DNA from: Pythium myriotylum
Lineage: Eukaryota > Oomycota > Peronosporomycetes > Pythiales > Pythiaceae
Direction of reading: 5' to 3'
Length of the DNA stretch: 64,000 nt
NCBI GenBank assembly: GCA_023091665.1
Contig: JALJCQ010000009.1
Coordinates: forward strand, 1,612,001-1,676,000
This document shows positions 11,281 to 20,065 of the stretch, piece after piece. Numbering within the stretch: the first letter of the stretch is position 1; each line of letters starts with the position of its first letter. The translations under genes were made by a program, and so were the position numbers. The notes beneath the pieces are model-generated. The model did no database searches and was not told where the DNA came from. It saw only the letters and a program-made list of their open reading frames with translations.

Positions 11281-11752
11281 GGCGAGGCGAGTCGGCGAGT
11301 GAGAGGCACGAGGGGAATCGGGATCTGACCGTAGGCTCAAGGGAGTATGGTAGTAGGTGTAGGGGTAGTGCGGAGTAGCTGGTGTTTGATTGGCTAAAGG
11401 TGTTGAAGATTGATCAGCGATTGGACGAGCCTTGCCTCATGCACGATCTGAACCAAACGACGCGAGGTCGCAAGGGCACCGCATGGAGGGGCGAGCGCCA
11501 TGGGGAGAGGCGACAGCGTCGACGGCGCGGGAGGCCGGCGGGGGTCTCAGCAGAATGGGCGTTGGCAAGAGCGACGCGGCGCGGAGGACCAATCACGACC
11601 TATCGGCGACGATACCTACAGGATACGGAGCAATCATCGAATGAGCTGACGCGCGAGATGGCTACATTCACCACGTCACAGATCTCGGGTTCCACACGAA
11701 ATGGCTATTGAGGTTCATGCATGCAAATGCAAATGTATGGATCCTACTGCAC
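11281..11752. other. Intergenic region between tandem ABCC genes
   Basis: About 470 bases holding the promoter of the frame-broken ABCC gene and the 3' flank of the intact one. Short Arg-rich open frames are present but look random. No gene recognised. Confidence 0.5.
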
Positions 11753-14700
11753 CTATTCGCTCGTCCCCTCGCGCCAGTGGTCCACGAGCGACTTGAAGAG
11801 ACCGTCAGTCTTCTTCTGGAGAGCCGCCGGCGTGTCGAACTCGCCCACAGCGCCCTTCTCCATCACAAGAATGCGGTCGGCATCCAGGATCGTGTTGATG
11901 CGGTGCGCGATCGTGAGGCACGTGCAGTCCTTGAATTCCTCGCGGATGCTTGCCTGGATCTTGCGGTCCGTTTCGGTGTCGATAGAGGCGGTGGCCTCGT
12001 CCATGAGGATAATGCGCGAGCGCTTGAGCAGTGCGCGTGCAATGCAAATGAGCTGGCGCTCACCAACACTGAAGTTTGATCCTTTCTCGTCCACGCGGCC
12101 GTCAAGAGCCGACACGGCGTTACCCAAGTGAGCTCGACGGATCGACGCCCAGATCTGCTCATCGGTGTACTGGTCGAAGGGGTCCACGTTGCTTCGCACG
12201 GTGCCAGAGAAGAGCACCGGGTCTTGAGGGATGATGCTGATCTTGCCGCGAACTTCGTGAAGCCCGAGGCCGCTCGTGTTGACTCCATCAATGAAAATAG
12301 CGCCTGAGTCCAACTCGACTAGACGCATGAGCGCAACGACCAAACTACTCTTGCCAGCACCAGTACGTCCGACAATACCGATCTTCTCACGTGGGCGAAT
12401 TGTAAGTGAGAGGTTGCGCAGTACGCGGGGGAGTCCAGGACGGTAGCGCAAGTTGACATTGCGGAACACAATTTCGCCCTGTGAAGGCCACTCCTCCTGA
12501 ACAGGTAACTTGCCCACGCTCGTGAGCGCCGCTTCAGTCTCCATCTCCGAGTACTTCTTCACGCGCTCAACCGACACCATTTGGGTCTGTAGCTGACTGA
12601 ACATGCGGACAGACCAGTTCAACGACTGGGTGACACTGAACGCGTACGAGAGGGAAACGCCGGCCAGACCAGCAAACGTCTCACCGGCCTGGGAAGTTGT
12701 TTGATGTGCGACAACAGCAGAGAATGCAGCAAATGAGGCAACGAGCGTTCCTGCAAACTCCAAACGCAGCGCGAGCCAACAGTTGACAGCGAAGTTCAGG
12801 AAGTAGGCGCGCTGGTTACGATCCAACAAGTCCTCATTGCGCTTGGCGAACTTTTGTTCAGCCCCGTAGGCACGGATGGTGGGGAGGCCATCGAGAGTCT
12901 CCGATAGCAATGCGAACACAGGCGAACGACTGATGGAGTCAAGGCGCTGGAGCTCACGCGATGTCTTGATAAAGTAGCGCTGGGAAACGTAGTAGCCCAC
13001 CATCACAGGAAGCAGGATGACCATAAATACCGGAGTGACGTAGGAGATGGTAACCAGTGTGAAGACAACGCTGATCAGCGTGTTGAAGAGCTGACTCCAC
13101 GTCGCAGGAATGCCTTCGTCGACCGTGTACACATCCTTGGACAAGCGGTTCACGATGCGGCCAATGGGAGTAGTGTCGAAGAACGAGGTCGGTGCGCGGA
13201 GAATGCGAGAAAGCAGAGCCTTGAAGAGGATCTTGCTCGCCTTGAGACCGCGGATGTAGGTCGCGACAGCACGGATGTAGAGACCCACGGCGTAAAGTGC
13301 GTTGAGAGCGATGAACACGTACAGATAGTACATCTGCGACTCTTTATGCTCCTCAGCATTTTCCGACCAGTATGAAAGCCAGAACGTTGATGAGAGGTTG
13401 ATACACTGCACCGCCACGAAGATGAAGATGACGTAAATGCCAGCTGGGTATCCACCGAACGCATCGATCCACCACTTGTAAACGGGCCAGACCACGTCAC
13501 CCGTCGAACGGTCTTCATCGACCAGTAGCTGACCTTCGTTCTCGACCTCACCATCGTGGGTGATGTCACTTCGGAGCGACGAGGTACGCGATCGGTTCAA
13601 CGCGCGATTACGCGCATCCTCCTCCTCCTCTTCCTCAAGCGCTGACACTGGGTTGATCTCCTCTTCGAGTTCCTCAACCGTTGCGCCTTGATCGTGCTCT
13701 TTGTACTTGGCGACCAAGTCCGTCAAGACCCCGTTCTTCGCGATAACCTCGTCGTAGGAACCGTGCTCGACAATCAAGCCACGTTCGATGACGACTACAC
13801 TGTCGCATTGGTTCAGGAACGTCAGACCGTGTGTGACGAGAAGCACCAACTTGTTCTTCAATGTTGTTTTGATGCAGTTCGTGAAGATATCGTGACCGAC
13901 ATGACTGTCCACAGCGGACAAGATGTCATCCAAGATGTAGATATCAGCATTCTGGTACACAGCACGGGCGATGGCAACACGCGTGCGCTGACCACCACTC
14001 AGGTTGATTCCTTTCTCTCCGATCTCAGTCATGTCCCCTCCAGGCAAAATCGCGAGATCTTTTTTGAGTGAGCTGACTCGCACGGCTTCATCGTAACGCT
14101 TCTGGTCGAACGGAAGCCCAAACGTAATGTTATCCCTGACGGTCGCGTTCTGGATGAAAGGCTGCTGGGAGACATAGGCCACAGAGCCACGCACAGCAAC
14201 CGAACCCATGGTGCACTTGGCATCGCCCAGGATTCCAGACAATAGTGTCGACTTACCGGCGCCAACGTGTCCAACAATCGCACACAGCTGACCCGACTTG
14301 ACCTCGAGGTTCACGTTACGCAAGACGGTGGTGTCTGCATCCATCCTAAACCCGAGTGCGGACTCGTCCATCAACAAGTCATCGTCCGCATCAACGCCCA
14401 CTTTTGGTGGTGACTCTGGATCCTCAAGATCCCAAGAGAAATCCGCGTGAACGACCTTGACGCCAACGGTCTGGAGATCGCCCTCACCAACTCGGACACG
14501 CTCTTCCTCCATGAAGTAATCGCGGAGTCGCTCAACTGAGACGCTGGCCTCAACAATCGAGTTGAGCACCTGGGGAAGCATGAAGAGCGGGAAGCGCAGG
14601 ATATTGAAGAGAGCGAGACTTGTCAACGCCGTGCCGACGTCGAGCGTGTTGCCGAGGAGCACATAGCACATGAACGACGCCACCGTCACAAGCGACGGGA

Positions 14701-15700
14701 TCGCCGAGAAGAGCGTAATCGAACCGCTACGAGCGTAGATGTAGGTCTCGAGCTTCTTGAGCTCGTCCGCGCGGAACTCCATGACGCGGCGCGTGAACGA
14801 GTTCTCCCACGCCTGGAGCTTAATCACCTTCATGCCCGAGAGCACCTCGTGGCACACTTTGATACGCTCGTCCTTGACCTTCATGAGGCGAAGCTGCAGA
14901 CGGCGCATGAGCTTGGAGATCGAGGACGTAACCGGTAGCATGAGCACGATGACAGCGACGCCTGCGAAAGTCGAGACGCCGATCTGCTTCCAAAGAAGGA
15001 AACACGAGACGGTGATCTGGAAGATCGAGAACCAAACGCTGTTGATGTAGTTGGTCAGGTCCTGGAGACGCTGCGCGTCGATGGACATGAGGTTGGTGAT
15101 CTCGCCGGTGGTCTTTTTCTGGCGCGCAGCCGCCGAGAGCACGAGCGATTTGCGGTACACGGTCGTGCACACGGCGCTGCGCACGCGCAGCCCTGTCTCG
15201 AAGCAGTAGAAGAAGTAGTTGCGGAGCGTGAACGACTGGATCACGCCGCTCACGAACACGATGGCCGTGTAGAGCAGCCCTTGCGACAGCGGCGCCGCCG
15301 GGTCCTTGAGGAATGCGATGATGTCCTTGATCATCAAGGGTCCGACGAACTGGAGCGAGTCGTGGATGAGCTTGAGCAGGCCGGCGTGGACGACCTGCGA
15401 GCCGAAGGTGCGCGCGAGCACCCAGGCGAAGCTCGGGTTGGTCGGGTTCTTGCGCTGCTCGTCGTCCCAGTTGCGCTGGAACTTTTCGCCCACGAACTGC
15501 GCGCGGTTGTCCGGGTCAAGCTGGTAGAGGTCTTCGTGCTGCAGCGGGCGCTGGTAGCCGAGCTCCATGAGCGGGTTGATCCACGTGAAGAGCACGCTGG
15601 CGCCGAAGCCCTTGAACTGCTTGGGCCACGTGTGGCCGAGCCCGTCGGCGCGCTTGCCGTCGAGCAGCGGCGTCTTCTCGCCGGTCGGCAGGAGCCCCAT
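11753..15700 (-). CDS. ABCC/MRP-type ABC transporter (intact)
   Basis: Single-exon gene of 1,315 aa, the normal length for a short-type MRP without TMD0. TMD1 begins after FTWINPLMELGYQ; NBD1 carries GHVGAGKSTLLSG, LSGGQRTRVAIARA and IYILDDILSAVD; an acidic linker (runs of Glu near residues 685-700) precedes TMD2; NBD2 carries GRTGAGKSSL, FSVGERQLICIARA and IILMDEATASID. It likely exports glutathione conjugates or drugs across the plasma or vacuolar membrane. In NBD1 the residue after the Walker B Asp is Asp rather than Glu, as is usual in ABCC NBD1. It is a tandem neighbour of the broken ABCC gene but clearly divergent from it, so the pair is an old duplication. Confidence 0.95.
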   Translation of the reverse strand: MGLLPTGEKTPLLDGKRADGLGHTWPKQFKGFGASVLFTWINPLMELGYQRPLQHEDLYQLDPDNRAQFVGEKFQRNWDDEQRKNPTNPSFAWVLARTFGSQVVHAGLLKLIHDSLQFVGPLMIKDIIAFLKDPAAPLSQGLLYTAIVFVSGVIQSFTLRNYFFYCFETGLRVRSAVCTTVYRKSLVLSAAARQKKTTGEITNLMSIDAQRLQDLTNYINSVWFSIFQITVSCFLLWKQIGVSTFAGVAVIVLMLPVTSSISKLMRRLQLRLMKVKDERIKVCHEVLSGMKVIKLQAWENSFTRRVMEFRADELKKLETYIYARSGSITLFSAIPSLVTVASFMCYVLLGNTLDVGTALTSLALFNILRFPLFMLPQVLNSIVEASVSVERLRDYFMEEERVRVGEGDLQTVGVKVVHADFSWDLEDPESPPKVGVDADDDLLMDESALGFRMDADTTVLRNVNLEVKSGQLCAIVGHVGAGKSTLLSGILGDAKCTMGSVAVRGSVAYVSQQPFIQNATVRDNITFGLPFDQKRYDEAVRVSSLKKDLAILPGGDMTEIGEKGINLSGGQRTRVAIARAVYQNADIYILDDILSAVDSHVGHDIFTNCIKTTLKNKLVLLVTHGLTFLNQCDSVVVIERGLIVEHGSYDEVIAKNGVLTDLVAKYKEHDQGATVEELEEEINPVSALEEEEEEDARNRALNRSRTSSLRSDITHDGEVENEGQLLVDEDRSTGDVVWPVYKWWIDAFGGYPAGIYVIFIFVAVQCINLSSTFWLSYWSENAEEHKESQMYYLYVFIALNALYAVGLYIRAVATYIRGLKASKILFKALLSRILRAPTSFFDTTPIGRIVNRLSKDVYTVDEGIPATWSQLFNTLISVVFTLVTISYVTPVFMVILLPVMVGYYVSQRYFIKTSRELQRLDSISRSPVFALLSETLDGLPTIRAYGAEQKFAKRNEDLLDRNQRAYFLNFAVNCWLALRLEFAGTLVASFAAFSAVVAHQTTSQAGETFAGLAGVSLSYAFSVTQSLNWSVRMFSQLQTQMVSVERVKKYSEMETEAALTSVGKLPVQEEWPSQGEIVFRNVNLRYRPGLPRVLRNLSLTIRPREKIGIVGRTGAGKSSLVVALMRLVELDSGAIFIDGVNTSGLGLHEVRGKISIIPQDPVLFSGTVRSNVDPFDQYTDEQIWASIRRAHLGNAVSALDGRVDEKGSNFSVGERQLICIARALLKRSRIILMDEATASIDTETDRKIQASIREEFKDCTCLTIAHRINTILDADRILVMEKGAVGEFDTPAALQKKTDGLFKSLVDHWREGTSE

Positions 15701-16186
15701 CGCTGCGCGTCGGATTCTCGAGTGGGCGGGAATTCGCCAGGCGTCGCGAGCCGCTCACCAGTTCTTTCGCCGACTGCTGGAGCCGGAGCGACGACACACA
15801 CGAGGCAAAAGCCGACGAGCCACTCTCCCCTGATGCGGAATCATCCTCCTCGCCCTTTAACCGATACATTATAAAGGTATCGGATGTTGGAGATGACTGT
15901 CGTTTGAATCCATCTCGACTGAACATTTCTCATGTTGCATGCATGTGTTTTGATAAAAGATAAGCTACAGAGGGCGTGCAGAGAGCTTGAACCACCTTCA
16001 CTCTTGCGGAAGTTGTCCAGAATGGACGTACACGGTTCCGCGCCAGAGGCCGGACGCGGTTGCGGCACCCCGCGCCGCGCCGCTCAGCGTGGATGGCCGC
16101 GAGCGCCGCCAAGGGACAAGCGACGTGGAGGAGGCGGGGCCTCGCGACACTTCTATCGTGTTTTAAATACGGTTCCTAACAGGCAG
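15701..16186. other. Intergenic region, no gene recognised
   Basis: Nearly 490 bases upstream of the intact ABCC gene and downstream of the ankyrin gene. It includes a locally AT-rich patch around 15860-15960 that may be part of the ABCC promoter. No coding signal. Confidence 0.5.
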
Positions 16187-16951
16187 CTACATGTACTCGG
16201 TGAGCGCCGCGGCGATGTGGCGCAGCCCGCGCGAGGCCGCGTACTCGGAGAGCAGCATGGTCTCGGTGACCTGGATGCGCGGCTGCGCGTTGTTGTGGAG
16301 CAGGAGGCGCGCGACCATGTCGTCGTCCGACTCGTTGGAGATCACGTGGATGAGCAGCGGCGACTGGCCGCGCTCGTTCACGGCGTTGACCACGGCGCCG
16401 GCCTTGAGCAGGCAGAAGACGATCTCGCTCGCGTTCTTGGTCGCCGCGTTGGCGGCGTAGTGGAGCGGCAGGTTGCCGCGGATGTCGGGGCGCTGCAGCA
16501 GCTCGGGCTGCGCGGCGATGAGGTGCTTGACGGCGGCGACGTCGCCCTTGCGGACAGCGACGTGGAGGGCGCTGCGTCCGTACTTGTTCTCGGCCTTGGC
16601 GTCGGTCGATGTGGGCGGCAGCACTGGGGGCGAAGCCACGGAGGGTGCGGGCACTGGAGGCGGCAGCACAGGGGGCGGGGCGGTGAGAGCGCTGTCCGTG
16701 CGGTTGCGCAGAGGCTCGAGCGTCACGGGCTCGGACTCGGTGGCCGGGGAGTCGGTCTTGGTCTGGCTGCACGGCGACGGCGACGGCAGCGCGACCTGCG
16801 ACACGCGCGACGTGTTGCCCACGCGCACGATCTCGACGACGCGGCGCTTGCGGTGCAGCGCCTGCGCCTCGCGGCGCTTGAGCAGCACCATGCTCGCGGT
16901 CAGGTCCTCGTTAATCGGCGTGAGACGCGGAGCGTACTTGATGTAGCGCAT
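16187..16951 (-). CDS. Ankyrin-repeat protein
   Basis: Single exon, 254 aa. The first half (about 1-120) is basic and then Pro/Thr-rich low complexity (APPPVLPPPVPAP). From about residue 125 there are three ankyrin repeats: NKYGRSALHVAVRKGD, DIRGNLPLHYAANAATKN, and NERGQSPLLIHVIS, with typical second helices (AVKHLIA, IVFCLLKAGAVVNAV, VARLLLHNNA). It is a protein-interaction module without an attached enzyme domain. The start is the first ATG and lies 75 bases from a downstream low-confidence ORF region. Confidence 0.75.
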   Translation of the reverse strand: MRYIKYAPRLTPINEDLTASMVLLKRREAQALHRKRRVVEIVRVGNTSRVSQVALPSPSPCSQTKTDSPATESEPVTLEPLRNRTDSALTAPPPVLPPPVPAPSVASPPVLPPTSTDAKAENKYGRSALHVAVRKGDVAAVKHLIAAQPELLQRPDIRGNLPLHYAANAATKNASEIVFCLLKAGAVVNAVNERGQSPLLIHVISNESDDDMVARLLLHNNAQPRIQVTETMLLSEYAASRGLRHIAAALTEYM

Positions 16952-17026
16952 GGCTTCTACTGCGCGGCAGTGTCAGTGATCCCCGAGGGTAAAATCAGCA
17001 AGTGAGTGCGCTCCTTTCCGCTCCAC

Positions 17027-17661
17027 TCAGTCGCGAGCCAACGCGCCGCCAGTCCCATTCTCAATCAATTTGGTGGAAAGGCCGAGCAGATCAGGGCCGA
17101 GACCTGTTCCCACGGAAGCTGCTGGGTCAGCAATACCTTCCACAACGGATACTTCGAACTGAATGGCGCTGTCGGTCCGCAGTAATGGCCAGCCGAGGAC
17201 CTCTATGAATCGATCCGGAGATGTTGGATAACGAGATCTTGAACCAGCCGGTGCGAACCGGAGAGCAAGCTCACGGAGATGAGATACGGGTCGGAATCCT
17301 TCTCCAACGGCCCCCACTGGATTGTCTGGATGGTCGTCTCCGGCCGCGTCGCCGCCGACATGTCCCCCACTGGATTCTCTGCATCGTCCACCGTTGGCGG
17401 GGGCGGCGCACGACGTCGCGTCGCTCGCGTCGTCGCGGAAGGCCGTGGCGCGTGTAGCCATCCGTCGCTCGTAGAGGCAGTCGGCGACAGGCAGCTGGTC
17501 GGTGCGAGTGCAGCCCCCACATCTGCAACGTGGCCGTCTTGATGGGGAAAGTGTTCGGAGGCAACCCACCAGGCGGACGCCGCCGCGCTGGCCACCGCCG
17601 TGGCGGCGTCTGCGGTGGAGAAGCGCGACGCTGGAGACGGACGACTGGGGTGGGAGACCAT
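17027..17661 (-). pseudogene. Possible decayed or frameshifted gene
   Basis: An ATG-started frame (17661 to 17203, 152 codons) ends in protein-like sequence (WGPLEKDSDPYLISVSLLSG), and the adjacent frame then continues with equally protein-like sequence (RFIEVLGWPLLRTDS ... GTGGALARD) to a TGA at 17027. A single-base shift near 17205-17215 would join them. No family is recognised and the N-terminal part is Ala/Ser/Thr-rich. It could be a relic, a gene with an unseen intron, or chance. Confidence 0.25.
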
Positions 17662-18019
17662 CCCCCAGGCCGGCGTCAGTCAGGTGATCGTCGGGCTGCT
17701 GATGGGAGGCGCTCCGTGCTTTCCCATCGCGCAGAGGCGCGTGCGTGTCTGTGCAGAGACGATCTTCCGTCTCTTCCCTCAAACCGCGAGAAATCCACTG
17801 CCAGGACGATGGAAACTCCCTTGCTCGTGGGAGACGCTTTCTTCTCTGCCAAGTTCCGCGTGTGTTCTTCCATCACATCATCAACTTGGGGAACCCACTT
17901 CGCATGGTGCCCAGCTCGGATAAGCGAAGAAGCAGTTGCTGGTACAGCCGCTATCGAAGGTCAGCCTGCTTTCGAGCGGCGTCACCATTATGGATTCAAG
18001 GCGGCGTTGGTGGTATTAT

Positions 18020-18072
18020 CTAGGCGGGGTAAATCTCAGAACCCGGACCCAAATGGGTGCCAAATGCCAAAC
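18020..18072 (+). repeat. Left inverted repeat of candidate element
   Basis: About 50 bases, pairing imperfectly with 18962-19012 in reverse complement. Key shared blocks are ATCTCAGAAC, CGGACCCAAATG and AAATGCCAAAC. Confidence 0.5.
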
Positions 18073-18961
18073 TCAGGACCCAGGACCCAGGCCCGCCACA
18101 GAATAGCGTGTTTCGAGACTGCTGTCTATCTCAGTAGGTAAAAGGGAACTGAGGACTAATCGCCGGCCTACAGGCCGCCCGTGATCGCAACCTCACCCAG
18201 ATTGAAGTCATCGGGCATAGCGCCCTTGTATTCAGGCAGCTACGCGACCACCCACCTCCTCGCAATCATGCGCTCACCAACTTATATCCGCACGCATCAA
18301 AATTAGCTGACCCCACCGCAGTCTCAGCCTGGACCCTCCACTCGCGGGCCTACAACAAGATGGCCGGGAGAATTGTCAAACTCGTTTCGTTTCGAAGTGA
18401 AGTCTATTGAGATCAACTGTGTGGTTCCTAATAGCTACATGCAGTACTGCAAAACCTACGGTTGATCGTCAAACTCGGTAGCAAAAGAAAAACCCTTTCG
18501 ACTACAAAGTCTCATCGTTAAACGACGTACACTCAGATACGTGCAAAATGAAAATTGAAGGCGGGTCGATATTCCATTCATCTCCTTCCGTTATGTGGGA
18601 CGGATCCTGTCATGTCCCGTGTTGAAGTTTACTGTAGTGTGCACCACACTAAGTACGAGGGGTCCGGGCCTGCTTTTGCAAAGGGTCCTGGTTCCGTGCT
18701 GACTTGTCGAACAGCTACCTACGTCCATGATGACCTTCACTGGTTGACCATGCTTACCCCTGAAATGTCTGCATGTTCAGCCCATTAAGTTATTAGGATT
18801 CACAGGATGAACTCAATGGACTTCACTTGCATCATCATCATCAAATGCCAAACCCAGGGCCCTTCCCAAACGGAGACCCACCACAAAATATCACAGGAAA
18901 TGAGACGGGCGTTGGCTCCTTCCCCAAGCTTACGGCGAAATCTTCTGGTTCTCACCTCTAT

Positions 18962-19012
18962 AGGGGTTTGGCATTTGCATTTGGGTCCGAGTTCTGAGAT
19001 CTACCCAATCTA
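18962..19012 (-). repeat. Right inverted repeat of candidate element
   Basis: Reverse-complement partner of 18020-18072. Starting from 19012 on the minus strand it reads CTAG, then ATCTCAGAACTCGGACCCAA and CAAATGCCAAAC, with only scattered mismatches. Confidence 0.5.
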
Positions 19013-20017
19013 GTCGACACTAGACGATGAAAACTCTTGCTGCACTATCCTAAGTCCCAATCCACAGTCAGTTTCTCTACTTCTGACGAAGTGGGAGGAT
19101 GGCAGGACCGAGTCGACATTGGGGACCTTTCAGAGCTTATGCTCATCCTGAAAGCTGCCGATGATAACCAGCAAGTTGATGATGGTAAAGTCTATGAGTT
19201 GAGCGGGTGAGTCCTACTAGACTTACATGAGTTACGAGGAAACGTTGTGCTTGAGCTAATTGAGGTACTCACGAGCAAAAGTCCTGAAGAGACTGTCAAG
19301 CTGCGGCAATCCGCTACTGGTCAGATATCTGCTACAGATGGACCACCCGTGTGCAGTTGAAGCAGGAAGTTGTGCGAAAACAAGCCACTTTGTACTCAGC
19401 CCGGCTTAGTAGCAGGCCACTGGGCTGAATCATCCCAGTGGGTTCGTCGTGGGCGATGAGTCAGCGGGGATCGGAGACTCAACTATCACACGTAATCATT
19501 CTCGCATCAAAGCATCACTGCGCGCTTGTGTACGCATTGCACGACGGGGACAGTGAACCGCCTACGGTGATAATGGGAATATCGCGGTTAACAGCAAATA
19601 CCATAACTGCCGCTGTGAAAAGATGATCGGTATTGTAGTGCTGCAATGCGAAGTCTGTAGGTCCTGAATCGGGCCAATTAAGTTACTTGGCCCGGTGGAC
19701 ACCCCGGTACAATTCGATTTGTTGAGCTACGGAGCGATTACAGTACTGACTCGCCGACTATTATCGTGGTGAGAGACAACTTCGATTATTAACATTTCTC
19801 AACAGACTCATCCATGTCACATTTCCACGAGCTGTGGGGAATTCTCCCACTTCCTGGAACAAAAACCAATAGACGTCCAGGCTGAGTGACTGTCTCCCTT
19901 CGCTGCGACAGTGCTTAGCGATGGTCCATGGGTGGACCCCACCGTCATCGACCCCAAGTACAGTAAAATAAAGGCCCAGTGAGGCGACGGCGACGCTAAG
20001 TGGCCGATGCCGACACA

Positions 20018-20036
20018 TCTATATTCCGCAATTTGC
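20018..20036 (+). promoter_or_regulatory. Oomycete Inr/FPR-type core promoter
   Basis: The 12 bases ATTCCGCAATTT at 20023-20034 fit the oomycete initiator plus flanking-region consensus (ATTYBNCAWTTT). It lies 30-40 bases before the PAD start codon at 20066, the usual distance for a short oomycete 5' leader. Confidence 0.5.
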
Positions 20037-20065
20037 CTTTGACCACCAAATAGAAGGATTCAACC

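Larger units (their letters stand above)
18020..19012. mobile_element. Candidate inverted-repeat-bounded element (about 1 kb)
   Basis: The left end 18020-18072 and the right end 18962-19012 are imperfect reverse complements over about 50 bases, sharing the cores GGACCCAAATG and CAAATGCCAAAC and both ending in a CTAG palindrome. A third copy of CAAATGCCAAAC lies near 18842 in direct orientation to the left end. There is no transposase frame inside, so a non-autonomous element is the best guess. No clear target-site duplication was found. Confidence 0.35.
17662..20017. other. Gene-poor, lower-GC region with degraded repeats
   Basis: About 2.3 kb without a convincing gene. GC content drops compared with the flanks and open frames are short. 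The stretch contains a pair of imperfect inverted repeats (18020-18072 and 18962-19012) and a further partial copy of the same motif near 18842. Around 19080-19260 some frames look weakly protein-like but are broken by stops. It resembles decayed transposon DNA. Confidence 0.5.

Noticed and set aside
19080..19640. Possible retrotransposon remnants
   Set aside because: Some frames are weakly protein-like, but no reverse transcriptase, integrase or RNase H motif could be read.
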